Shown: piece after piece, positions 1 through 6,644 of the stretch
Position numbering within the stretch: position 1 is the stretch's first letter
Layout: each line of letters opens with the position of its first letter
Assembly: GCA_948742005.1 (NCBI GenBank)
Contig: CAPYQR010000023.1
Coordinates: 5,777-16,150, forward strand
Length of the DNA: 10,374 nucleotides
Direction: 5' to 3'
Source: an uncultured bacterium
GTDB lineage: Bacteria; Cyanobacteriota; Vampirovibrionia; Gastranaerophilales; Gastranaerophilaceae
Notes under the pieces: model-generated
What the model saw: only the letters and a program-made list of their open reading frames with translations
Databases searched by the model: none
What the model was told of the DNA's origin: nothing
Position numbers and translations under genes: made by a program

Positions 1-1
1 C

Positions 2-436
2 TGCTAATCCGTCAAATCCTGCAGGATTTGTTTTTTTAGAACCGTAAAAAATATTATGCTGAACAGTATTGTTCATTGATTCTAAAAACGCTTGTGCCTC
101 ATTGATTCTAAATTGGTTAGAATCGCCCTCTAAATCTGCCAAGGATTTATCAACTTGCGAATAAACTTCAAGCATGCCTGTTGAATCAGTAATTTGAGTA
201 TATTCGCCTTTTGATGCATTAACACCTTGATAAAATTTTCTAAATTCCACATCAGGCAAGCCGTTTCTTACGGTTGTTTTATGAGTTGAACCCTCATTAC
301 ATTCACGGACTACTGCATCTTCCAATAATACATTTGATTTTGATAAAAGGTCAATAATTGTTGATGTAACTTGACCGTCAATTGTTTGAGCTAATTTGTC
401 TTTTAGCGTTAAGTATGTTGTTCCTACTGTTGACAT
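2..436 (-). CDS. Phage major capsid protein, N-terminal 145 residues (runs off left edge)
   Basis: This is the subunit that would build the icosahedral head shell. Only the first 145 codons lie in the window; the reading frame is open to base 2. The start ATG (434-436) is preceded by AGGAG on the minus strand. Recognisable stretches are STHKTTVRNGLPDVEFRKF (about residues 50-68), GMLEVYSQVDKSLADL (about 87-102) and the block ending NNTVQHNIFYGS (about 115-130). This layout is what I associate with capsid proteins of podoviruses with T7-type portals (GP7-like, HK97 fold). It lies directly downstream of the scaffold-like gene (26-nt gap), the expected place for a capsid gene. The family call is from memory of sequence style plus gene order; the missing C-terminal part prevents a length check. 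Confidence 0.8.
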   Translation of the reverse strand, partial: MSTVGTTYLTLKDKLAQTIDGQVTSTIIDLLSKSNVLLEDAVVRECNEGSTHKTTVRNGLPDVEFRKFYQGVNASKGEYTQITDSTGMLEVYSQVDKSLADLEGDSNQFRINEAQAFLESMNNTVQHNIFYGSKKTNPAGFDGLA

Positions 437-462
437 TTTTTCTCCTTTTCATTAACTGAATA

Positions 463-1029
463 CTAATCTCTTTTGCCGTATAATATCTGCGCAGGGGTTA
501 ATTCTTGTACAGGAGGCTTGTTTGAATAATTCATATTATCTTCCTGCATTAATCTGCCGATTCTATAAAACATTTTTATTAATTCCGGATGGAAATTAAG
601 CCCCAGATTAGAAATTGTTTCTTTAAGCATAGGGCTTGCAAATGTATTATAAGCATCGTCTGCAACAGACATAAACTGCCTTATTTTAAGCGAATTTTTA
701 TCAGGAATCTCCTCGTCATCATCAAACATCTGATTATATTCTTCTATTAGAGAAATTTGCTTCAAATTTAAGTCATCATGGAATTTTTTATCCTGTTTTT
801 TAGACATTTGATAGGCAATATCTAACAGTAATTCTACAGATTCTTGAGAGAGATTAAGTTTTCTGGCAACAGGTTGAAATCTTGCCAATAATTCTTCGTC
901 CAGTGTAAAATCCGCTAAATTTACAAATTTTGAAAAATCATAAGGATTTTTGTAATAATCATCATAACTGTTTTCGTAATCATCAAGGCTTAAATTGCCA
1001 TTATAGTTTAAATTTTGATTTTGCTGCAT
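463..1029 (-). CDS. Probable phage head scaffolding protein
   Basis: A 188-residue acidic, helical protein encoded between the portal side of the operon and the capsid gene, the usual position of a podoviral scaffold. The N-terminus is Asp/Tyr/Asn-rich (DDYENSYDDYYKN, about residues 16-28). A helical middle follows, containing ARKLNLSQESVELLLDIAYQMSK (described here as residues about 55-77). Near the C-terminus, LGLNFHPELIKMFYRIGR and a following QED (about 142-163) match a pattern typical of phage scaffold proteins, where a G-x-HP-x-L segment precedes a short Tyr-containing tail (here ILYGKRD). Scaffold proteins assemble inside the procapsid and leave before DNA packaging. The start is supported by AAAGGA a few bases upstream. 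The role is inferred from position and the C-terminal pattern; no catalytic motif is visible, so it could be another capsid-assembly protein. Confidence 0.68.
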   Translation of the reverse strand: MQQNQNLNYNGNLSLDDYENSYDDYYKNPYDFSKFVNLADFTLDEELLARFQPVARKLNLSQESVELLLDIAYQMSKKQDKKFHDDLNLKQISLIEEYNQMFDDDEEIPDKNSLKIRQFMSVADDAYNTFASPMLKETISNLGLNFHPELIKMFYRIGRLMQEDNMNYSNKPPVQELTPAQILYGKRD

Positions 1030-1047
1030 AATTATCCTTTCTTTTTG

Positions 1048-1056
1048 TGTTATAAT
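1048..1056 (+). promoter_or_regulatory. Extended -10 promoter for the antiparallel exported-protein gene
   Basis: TGT followed by a perfect TATAAT (1051-1056) forms an extended -10 element. No good -35 lies 17 bp upstream, as is common when TGn is present. Transcription would start near 1062-1063, so the ATG at 1063 would be at or next to the 5' end. GGAGGA at 1065-1070 would serve the ATG at 1084. The element lies in the short gap between two divergent genes and gives the plus-strand gene its own transcription, opposite to the phage operon. Confidence 0.55.
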
Positions 1057-1083
1057 AAAAATATGGAGGAATACAGAGAAGTT

Positions 1084-1512
1084 ATGAAAAAAATATTTAT
1101 TTTATTTGGTGTTTTGAGTATTTTAACAACTACAATTATTTGCTCTCAGTCAAGTGCACAAAGCAGCTTTGCAACTGCAATTAAAACTTGTGAAAAATAC
1201 ACAAAACAAGGTGCTGTTGAAAAAAATAATGAAGTTTTCAATATTTTAATTACTCTTGAAAAAACAAAAAATAACAAATGCCTTTATAAAGAAAAAATCT
1301 TTCAAGATAGTAAATACGAACTTTTGACATGTAACTTTGAACCGATTCAGCTTGCTTTTATGTCTGAATCAATGACAAGATTTAATGAAGTTTTTAAAGC
1401 GCAAATTGCTAAAGATCCGATTTTTGAAGCAAAAATGACTACAAACGGAGAGATTTTTCAAAAGTATTTAGCAAACCCTAAATATTGTACAATTACTCAT
1501 TCAAAGAAATAA
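1084..1512 (+). CDS. Small exported protein of unknown function inside the phage operon (moron-like)
   Basis: From ATG 1084 this is a 142-residue protein. It opens with a signal peptide: MKK, a hydrophobic core IFILFGVLSILTTTIIC, then a polar SQSSAQSSFA where signal peptidase could cut. The alternative upstream ATG at 1063 (MEEYREV...) would bury the signal and sit at the predicted transcription start, so I prefer 1084, although GGAGGA is about 13 nt away, longer than ideal. Beyond the signal there are four cysteines (in TCEKY, NKCLYKEK, LLTCNF and KYCTI), suggesting two disulfides in the periplasm. The motif AKDPIFEAKMTTNGEIFQKY is near the C-terminus. It runs opposite to all surrounding phage genes and overlaps the end of the 314-residue phage gene by 20 nt tail-to-tail. 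It resembles small periplasmic proteins I associate with gut Melainabacteria, but I cannot name a family. Confidence 0.75.
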   Translation: MKKIFILFGVLSILTTTIICSQSSAQSSFATAIKTCEKYTKQGAVEKNNEVFNILITLEKTKNNKCLYKEKIFQDSKYELLTCNFEPIQLAFMSESMTRFNEVFKAQIAKDPIFEAKMTTNGEIFQKYLANPKYCTITHSKK

Positions 1513-2437
1513 GTTTTTTCTTAAAATATCTATATTCCTGTTTGCTGCTTAAAGAATCTTTAAAAAGTTCCAATCTTCTTTTTGTAAGCGATATTTTATC
1601 GTCTTCTGTTATTTTTTTATTTTGCATTGTAAAATTATCAAAATCTTTCAAAAGTTCTTTAATAAAACGATATTTTAAATTATCCGATTTCAAATTCAGC
1701 ATCAAAAGCGCGCAGTTTATCAAATCAATTTCATCATCCTTGATATTTTTCTCGCTCGACATTGCTTTTGATTTTAAAATATTTAAATAAGCCAAATCTT
1801 CCTGCGAAATATCATGAAAGTTATTTTGAAAATCAATCAATAAAAATTCTTCAAAATTCTCGCGATAAATCTTTAACGCCTTTAAAAATGTTGCAGGGTT
1901 CGTCTTATTGGGACGCTGTTTTGGCATAAAATCAGAAAAAGAAGCACGTAGAGAATCGTTAAATTCTTGGTTTATTTTTTCTAAAAGAATATTCTTATCC
2001 TCATTTTCAAATTTCTTAAAATCTCCAAGCCAATTTATTGCGCTCAATATCCTCTCATAAAGCATATCAATATATTTTGTGTTTGTTTTGTTTAAGCCTG
2101 CTGAAAACAGAATATTTTGAATAAAATTATCAAAAACCTCCTGCGCCCAGATTTGAACTTCTTCTTCGTAGTGTTTTTCAAGTTCTGTGATAAATTCTTT
2201 CTTTTTTGAGTTGATGATTTGTGCAATGTTTGAAGAATTTATTTTATCGGAAATTTTTGAAACCTCCCAATCAAATTTTTCAATATAGTTTTCAAAATCA
2301 TTTACCGCACTTTTAGAATGCAGATTTATATAACCATTTTGAGAAGAGTAAAGGAGGTTATAGAAAATATCATCTAAATTATTAATAAATTCCAAATTTG
2401 AAATAGAATTTATTTTTTCACTTGTTAAATTATTCAT
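1493..2437 (-). CDS. Helical phage protein of unknown function between portal and scaffold genes
   Basis: A 314-residue Lys/Glu/Asn-rich protein predicted by eye to be almost entirely alpha-helical, with no signal peptide, membrane segment or catalytic motif. A central block (about residues 80-160) contains HYEEEVQIWAQEVFDNF and YIDMLYERILSAINWLGDF. This loosely recalls helical internal-virion or ejection proteins of podoviruses, but the likeness is weak. The start is well fixed: TAGGAGGAGAA precedes the ATG by a few bases, and the TAG stop of the portal gene forms the first bases of that ribosome site, leaving an 8-nt gap. This implies translational coupling with the portal gene. The 3' end overlaps the antiparallel exported-protein gene by 20 nt. 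It is likely a structural or assembly factor by position; I do not recognise the family. Confidence 0.8.
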   Translation of the reverse strand: MNNLTSEKINSISNLEFINNLDDIFYNLLYSSQNGYINLHSKSAVNDFENYIEKFDWEVSKISDKINSSNIAQIINSKKKEFITELEKHYEEEVQIWAQEVFDNFIQNILFSAGLNKTNTKYIDMLYERILSAINWLGDFKKFENEDKNILLEKINQEFNDSLRASFSDFMPKQRPNKTNPATFLKALKIYRENFEEFLLIDFQNNFHDISQEDLAYLNILKSKAMSSEKNIKDDEIDLINCALLMLNLKSDNLKYRFIKELLKDFDNFTMQNKKITEDDKISLTKRRLELFKDSLSSKQEYRYFKKKLISLNE

Positions 2438-2445
2438 TTCTCCTC

Positions 2446-4080
2446 CTAAAAAACACCGAATCTCGCCAGTAAATCAGAGCCGTATGAATCAATTCCGCCC
2501 ATGTTTTGAATTATTTGGCTTCCTTGTTTTAGTGCTTCCATTTGTGTTTGCTGCTGTGTTTGGGTATTAATTTCTTGTCTTAATTTGTCCATTTCATTTT
2601 TTGAAACCAGATGATTTGGATTAATGTTTGCATAATTTGCATAATCTTCAATTATATTTTCTGTATTTAATTTAGATTTCAATACAGGGTCAATTGAATT
2701 TGCAATATTTGAAACAAATGTTGTAAATCTTTCAATACTTGAAATATTAATAACCTTTTGTGCCTGTGCAAGGCTTGAAACAAACTCAATTTGGAAATTA
2801 GAATTACGGTATTTTTCCTTTAAGGGCTCTAAAATCCCAACCCTTATTTCTTCTTCATAAATCCAATTTAAAATTTCTCTTAATGCTGAATGGATTTGTT
2901 CAAGCAGGGGAGATAAAAGAACCATTTTTTCTTCTTTTAATTCATTAACTTCGGTTGCTGTTCTTCCCCGCGTTGCAGTTGATAAAATCATTGCAAAAAG
3001 ATCATTATAGAAATGTTCTTTAATTGCATTTTTAAGCTCATCTTTTTCCTGTTTTAATTCCAAAATTCTTGGATTAACTTCATAAACAGGGCTGATTCCG
3101 CGGCCGTTTTCATCCTCTTCAATATAAGCACCGGGGATATCTGCGAGTTTTTTGTTTTTTAATGTCGCAGGACCTTTATAGGTTGGGCAAACAATCTTTT
3201 TAACAGCTTTTGCATATTCTCTCACCATTGTCATTAATTGTTTAACATCAGCTAAAGCATTAATCCCCGGGGAATCCTGCGGGTAATCGATATCTGAAGA
3301 AAAACCTGATTCAAAAACAACATAAGGAAATTTATCAAAACCTCTTGTTGATAGAAACGTATTTTTATTGTTTAAAATTACAACAGAAACATATTTTGCA
3401 AAACGTGATGATAATCTTTTTGGTCTATAGAATTGATTTTTTTCAACAAAATGAACTATTTCATAAAGCTTTTGAGGATTATTTCGCGCAGCTTCAATTA
3501 TTTCAATATTTTGAATATCAGGATAATTTTCAAGAATATTTTTTGCTGTTTCCATATAAACTCTACAAAATGTGTCAATTTTTCCTTTTGAATTTTTAGC
3601 ATAATAATATGAACCCAAAGGCAAAACTTTAAAATTGACAATATTATCATAATCCGATTCCAAACTTACAGCACTAAAACCAAAAATTCCAAGTTGTTTA
3701 TAGACTTCGGGTAAAATTTGATAAAAATTAGAACTGTATAAAATCTCTCTTGTCAGCTCTTCTTGTTTATGACACCAGGTTTTTAAATAATAATCATTTT
3801 TCAAATTAATATCTGAAAAGGATGTTTTAAACCAACGGTTTGTCGGGCTTGTTGCGCCCGACATCATGCCTGAGGAAAAATTTCTGATGGCAATCAGAGG
3901 GGTCGAATCAATTATTTTTTTATTTTTTACAATTGGCTTTCTGATATTACGTGCAATAAAATTAACGCTTCGCGGAGAAAAATAATCCGCAAGTTCTTGC
4001 AGGTCAGGCTTTATTATATTAAAAATTTCCTCAAGCTGTTTTTTTCTTTTTTGGAAATATTCTACTGTATAAAAAGACAT
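2446..4080 (-). CDS. Phage portal protein (T7-type head-tail connector)
   Basis: A 544-residue portal, close to the length of T7 gp8 (about 536). It forms the ring at the capsid vertex through which DNA is packaged and ejected, and to which the short tail attaches. Family marks are clear: a helical N-terminus with KPDLQELADYFSPR (about residues 24-37), the signature SSGMMSGATSPTNRWF (69-84), DSPGINALADVKQL (about 268-281), and RTATEVNELKEEK followed by LLSPLLEQIH (about 372-396). The C-terminus is Gln-rich (QEINTQTQQQTQ). This matches Pfam Head-tail_con as I know it. The start is preceded by GGGGGAATAATAG, with the ribosome site inside the last codons of the 72-residue gene, 3 nt upstream. 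This gene places the phage among podoviruses with T7-like portals rather than siphoviruses. Confidence 0.93.
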   Translation of the reverse strand: MSFYTVEYFQKRKKQLEEIFNIIKPDLQELADYFSPRSVNFIARNIRKPIVKNKKIIDSTPLIAIRNFSSGMMSGATSPTNRWFKTSFSDINLKNDYYLKTWCHKQEELTREILYSSNFYQILPEVYKQLGIFGFSAVSLESDYDNIVNFKVLPLGSYYYAKNSKGKIDTFCRVYMETAKNILENYPDIQNIEIIEAARNNPQKLYEIVHFVEKNQFYRPKRLSSRFAKYVSVVILNNKNTFLSTRGFDKFPYVVFESGFSSDIDYPQDSPGINALADVKQLMTMVREYAKAVKKIVCPTYKGPATLKNKKLADIPGAYIEEDENGRGISPVYEVNPRILELKQEKDELKNAIKEHFYNDLFAMILSTATRGRTATEVNELKEEKMVLLSPLLEQIHSALREILNWIYEEEIRVGILEPLKEKYRNSNFQIEFVSSLAQAQKVINISSIERFTTFVSNIANSIDPVLKSKLNTENIIEDYANYANINPNHLVSKNEMDKLRQEINTQTQQQTQMEALKQGSQIIQNMGGIDSYGSDLLARFGVF

Positions 4081-4083
4081 CTA

Positions 4084-4302
4084 TTATTCCCCCAAAAGAG
4101 TATTTTTACTTGTATAAGTATTATCGGTCAAACCAAGGGCAGAGGTTCTGATATTTTGCTTATATGCATTATTTGCCGATAAATTAGGGGTAGAACTTTT
4201 GGTTAAGGTTGCATCCGCCTGTTTTCTGATTACCTCGGGTTCAGGCGTACTAAGCTGCGCCTGCATAGCTGCAGAGGGTTTTGAACTTTTTACAAAACAC
4301 AT
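4084..4302 (-). CDS. Small phage protein between terminase and portal genes
   Basis: A 72-residue protein, polar and apparently disordered, beginning MCFVKSSKPSAAMQ and ending TSKNTLLGE. In podoviral genomes a short gene at this spot often encodes a protein starting MC with a Pro/Ala-rich stretch, a central Arg/Ser region, and an ending near KKTLLG; the pattern here (QADATLTKSSTPN, then NIRTSALGL, then NTLLGE) fits. I recall this only as a recurrent pattern, probably a minor virion or assembly protein, and cannot give a proven role. GGAGAAAATT precedes the ATG. The gene lies 16 nt after the terminase stop and 3 nt before the portal start, so it is plainly part of the same transcript. A plus-strand ORF overlapping it is a shadow. 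Confidence 0.78.
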   Translation of the reverse strand: MCFVKSSKPSAAMQAQLSTPEPEVIRKQADATLTKSSTPNLSANNAYKQNIRTSALGLTDNTYTSKNTLLGE

Positions 4303-4318
4303 AATTTTCTCCTTTCAT

Positions 4319-5644
4319 TTAATCAAACGGTTCAAATTCACTTTGAACAAGATTATTGTTTTCATAACTCTGTTCAATTACGACACTTGAACAATAATTT
4401 ATGGCGTAAAGCGCCATCATTAAACAATCTGCAAAATCAGGACTTTCGCTGTAAAGTTTTCTTATTTCTTTTTTGTCCTGTATTGCAATTAAACCATTGG
4501 GTTTAAAAACTTTTTTAATATATTCTAATTGTCTTATTGAATTTTTATCGGTTAATTTTAAAAATTCCTTTTCCAAATATTCCCTTAAAACAAGATACCC
4601 ATCAGCCCGAGCATTGAGCGCATATTTTGATATTGGTTTTTTTGCACCTCTGAAACCGACAGCATTTTTAATTATTTTTTGAATACTGACCCAAATCGGA
4701 TAACCAAGCCCGTCTGCATCCATTATTAAAACCGCAGGATTCCATTGAGAATAAAGGCTTATTATTTTTCCTTTTGTAATATCTGTATCAGATTCTGACC
4801 AGCTTATTGTATTTTTTTCAAGCCAAACATTTTGATTTTGCTGTACAAGAAGCTTAGCAACACATAAATCAGCGCCTGATGCCGATAAATCAACACTCAT
4901 GATTGAATTTTCGCTATAATTTGATTCAATTTCATATTCAAGAGCAATTGCTTTATCTAAAATTGAAGATGAAATCAAAAACTCATTATTATTTGCCAAA
5001 GGATATCCTAACCAGATGTGATTATAATCATTAATATTTGTTTGTTTTGAAACTTCTGCCTCGTTTATTATTTTGCTGTCCACAAAAGGATTATCAAAAT
5101 AACAAATATTAATATGCAGACAATCATCTCTTTTCGCACAAAAATTATAAACAGAATCAAACCGCGTAAAACGGTTCATTGTAAAAATGATAACAGAATT
5201 TTTCTTCCTGATTGTAGGAACAATAATATCAAGGGTTGTCTTGGTGATTGATTGCGCTTCATCTATCCACAAAATATCAACACCCTCTAAACCCTTGATG
5301 TTAACGCTTCCCTGTTCTCTGAAGCCTTTGAAAAATATCTTTGAATCTGTTGTTTTATTTGTAATTGAATCTCTTTTGATAAAATATCTCAATTTAAATT
5401 CATCAATCAAATCAAGAAAAACCGTTTTAACGGATTCATTAATTGAATTTTGAATTTCGCGTCCGCAGCAGATTCTGACTTTACGCATTTCCATAATATA
5501 GAGCAAAAATCTTGCAACACTTTGTGTTTTGCCTGAAGCACGCCCGCCTTCAAGCAGAAAATAGTTGTAATTATTAAATTTAAAAATAAAGGGGAATAAT
5601 TTAGGAGGAATATTTAAAATTTCCGGCAAAGTTAAAGATTTCAT
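4319..5644 (-). CDS. terL: Phage terminase large subunit (PBSX / Terminase_3 type)
   Basis: The 441-residue ATPase-nuclease motor that cuts concatemeric phage DNA and pumps it into the procapsid through the portal. The ATPase domain shows Walker A GGRASGKT (33-40), Walker B ILWIDEA (124-130, with D128/E129) and a coupling motif FTMNR (154-158). The RNase H-like nuclease domain shows acidic residues in SVDLSASGAD (D252, D259), LIMDADGLG (D309/D311) and SPDFADCLMMAL (D403/D406). All key acidic positions are present, so the enzyme looks intact and is of usual length. The start MKSLTLPEIL is accepted although the ribosome site is weak (GAG close to the ATG). It lies 18 nt after the probable small terminase, the classic terS-terL order. 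Confidence 0.95.
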   Translation of the reverse strand: MKSLTLPEILNIPPKLFPFIFKFNNYNYFLLEGGRASGKTQSVARFLLYIMEMRKVRICCGREIQNSINESVKTVFLDLIDEFKLRYFIKRDSITNKTTDSKIFFKGFREQGSVNIKGLEGVDILWIDEAQSITKTTLDIIVPTIRKKNSVIIFTMNRFTRFDSVYNFCAKRDDCLHINICYFDNPFVDSKIINEAEVSKQTNINDYNHIWLGYPLANNNEFLISSSILDKAIALEYEIESNYSENSIMSVDLSASGADLCVAKLLVQQNQNVWLEKNTISWSESDTDITKGKIISLYSQWNPAVLIMDADGLGYPIWVSIQKIIKNAVGFRGAKKPISKYALNARADGYLVLREYLEKEFLKLTDKNSIRQLEYIKKVFKPNGLIAIQDKKEIRKLYSESPDFADCLMMALYAINYCSSVVIEQSYENNNLVQSEFEPFD

Positions 5645-5662
5645 TACTCAATAACTAAATAC

Positions 5663-6001
5663 TTAGCAATTAAACTCCTCTCCGATATTTAATTTCAACT
5701 GCTGACCATCAATTGTAATTTCTCCCATTTTCACAACAGTACCGATTTCTAAATTGCCTTGAGAATACAAATTTGCAATTTTTGCCTTGTTTTCGACTGC
5801 CCTAAGTGCAGCTTGAATATTTGGATTGCCGTTTTTATCAAAACAATTTAGTGCAATATTTTTTAACTCATCAAATTCTTTTATTGCATCATTTTGAGAA
5901 TATTCAAGATTATCTTGATTTTTAAAAGTGATATTTTCTTTTGTTTTATAAGTTAATCTTGCGCTTTTAATTTCGTTTTGTGCTTTTTTAATTTTTCTCA
6001 T
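5663..6001 (-). CDS. Probable terminase small subunit
   Basis: A 112-residue basic-to-neutral protein immediately upstream of terL. The N-terminus is Lys-rich (MRKIKKAQNEIKSARLTYK). The region NPNIQAALRAVENKAKIANLY (about residues 79-99, partly quoted) resembles the helical segment of small terminases in which a sample is matched to an A-x-R-A-x-x-x-KA pattern. A short beta-rich tail follows (GTVVKMGEITIDGQQLKL), as in many TerS oligomerisation ends. TerS recognises phage DNA and loads it onto TerL. The ATG overlaps the last 14 nt of the zinc-ribbon gene, so translation is probably coupled, which also explains the poor ribosome site. I see no convincing helix-turn-helix, so the call rests mainly on position and the central helix. 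Confidence 0.6.
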   Translation of the reverse strand: MRKIKKAQNEIKSARLTYKTKENITFKNQDNLEYSQNDAIKEFDELKNIALNCFDKNGNPNIQAALRAVENKAKIANLYSQGNLEIGTVVKMGEITIDGQQLKLNIGEEFNC

Positions 6002-6383
6002 TTACTTTATCAATCTTTTTTACAAGAACGGAATTTCCCCAGAAATCGCAGGCATATTGTTCAATTGATACAATTTTACCGTTTTTCTTAATTTCTTTAT
6101 TTTTACCAAATTTAAATCCATAAGGCATTTTTTGCTTAGCTCTTAATTTCAACATTGTCGAAACAACCTCTTTTTTTAATTTTTCCTTAATTTTCACAGC
6201 ACCGCCCGAATAAAAATATTGCTCGAAAAAATTCTTACGATTTATATCACAATATGAATAAAGTGCCATTTTCTTTCCGCACACAGGGCAATTTGCAATA
6301 TAAAGCCTTCTGTTAACCATTGAATCATTATCTAAAAGAAACCAAATATCCTCAGCAGAAAACACACTGTTACAATGACGCAT
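5988..6383 (-). CDS. Zinc-ribbon-like phage protein, first gene of the head operon
   Basis: A 131-residue protein of unknown role. I chose ATG 6383 because GGAGG lies 6 nt upstream; the longer frame from TTG 6404 would place that ribosome site inside the gene. Cysteines at 32 and 35 form a zinc-knuckle-like NCPVCGKK, with further Cys at 4 and 45 that might complete a site. A basic helical stretch follows (KIKEKLKKEV, then KLRAKQKMPYGFKFGKN), and a conserved-looking EQYACDFWGNSVL is near the C-terminus. It resembles unnamed small proteins encoded beside podoviral terminases; a nucleic-acid-binding role in packaging or late control is plausible but unproven. Its stop overlaps the next gene by 14 nt. 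A promoter is visible about 40 nt upstream, so it heads the operon. Confidence 0.78.
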   Translation of the reverse strand: MRHCNSVFSAEDIWFLLDNDSMVNRRLYIANCPVCGKKMALYSYCDINRKNFFEQYFYSGGAVKIKEKLKKEVVSTMLKLRAKQKMPYGFKFGKNKEIKKNGKIVSIEQYACDFWGNSVLVKKIDKVNEKN

Positions 6384-6427
6384 AACAAACCTCCAAAATC
6401 CCAAACCAAAAAATACACAATTATCCT

Positions 6428-6456
6428 ATATTATTCTCGTCAGCCTCGTTTCTCAA
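6428..6456 (-). promoter_or_regulatory. Candidate promoter of the phage head operon
   Basis: On the minus strand TTGAGA (6456-6451, 5 of 6 matches to the -35 consensus) is followed after exactly 17 bp by TAATAT (6433-6428, 4 of 6 to -10). Transcription would start near 6421, giving a leader of about 38 nt with GGAGG before the first ATG at 6383. A copy of TGTCCGAA lies about 33 bp upstream (6489-6496) and might be a control site. Confidence 0.5.
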
Positions 6457-6547
6457 TCTAAAAAATAAAAGATGATACAAATTTGAATTGTCCGAAAATT
6501 ACTTTATCAAAATAGCACATTTTTTCCAAAAAAGCTCGTAATTTAGC

Positions 6548-6575
6548 AAAAGTTCGGACACTTGTCCAGACTTTT
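6548..6575. promoter_or_regulatory. 28-bp imperfect palindrome, candidate operator
   Basis: The left arm AAAAGTTCGGACA (6548-6560) and right arm TGTCCAGACTTTT (6563-6575) are reverse complements at 11 of 13 positions around a CT centre. The inverted half-site TGTCCGAA recurs at 6489-6496. It is the strongest two-fold symmetric DNA in the intergenic region between the phage operon and tRNA-His, 11 bp upstream of the tRNA -35. No T-run follows, so a terminator is unlikely. A dimeric regulator could bind here; its identity is unknown. Confidence 0.5.
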
Positions 6576-6586
6576 ACCGCTTTTTA

Positions 6587-6615
6587 TTGCATTTTTTTTA
6601 TTTTTATTTTATAAT
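6587..6615 (+). promoter_or_regulatory. Promoter of tRNA-His
   Basis: TTGCAT (6587-6592) and a perfect TATAAT (6610-6615) are separated by 17 bp of almost pure T/A. Transcription should begin near 6622, about 23 nt before the mature tRNA. The spacing and perfect -10 fit a strong stable-RNA promoter. Confidence 0.75.
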
Positions 6616-6620
6616 AACTA

Positions 6621-6637
6621 AGCACATGTAATGTGCT
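6621..6637 (+). repeat. Perfect hairpin in the tRNA-His leader
   Basis: AGCACAT and ATGTGCT form a perfect 7-bp stem around a GTA loop, starting almost exactly at the predicted transcription start and ending 7 nt before the tRNA. It would cap the 5' leader of the precursor. It could protect the leader, affect RNase P access, or be a protein site on DNA. No T-run follows, so it is not a terminator. Confidence 0.45.
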
Positions 6638-6644
6638 CAAAAAT

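Noticed and set aside
1485..1790. Plus-strand ORF of 101 codons
   Set aside because: Lies wholly antisense to the 314-residue phage gene, is Ser/Phe/Leu-rich as expected for the complement of an AT-rich gene, and has no ribosome site.
3345..3599. Plus-strand ORF antisense to the portal gene
   Set aside because: Shadow frame; the minus-strand portal has clear family motifs across this stretch.
5187..5453. Plus-strand ORF antisense to the large terminase
   Set aside because: Shadow frame over the Walker B region of terL; no independent support.
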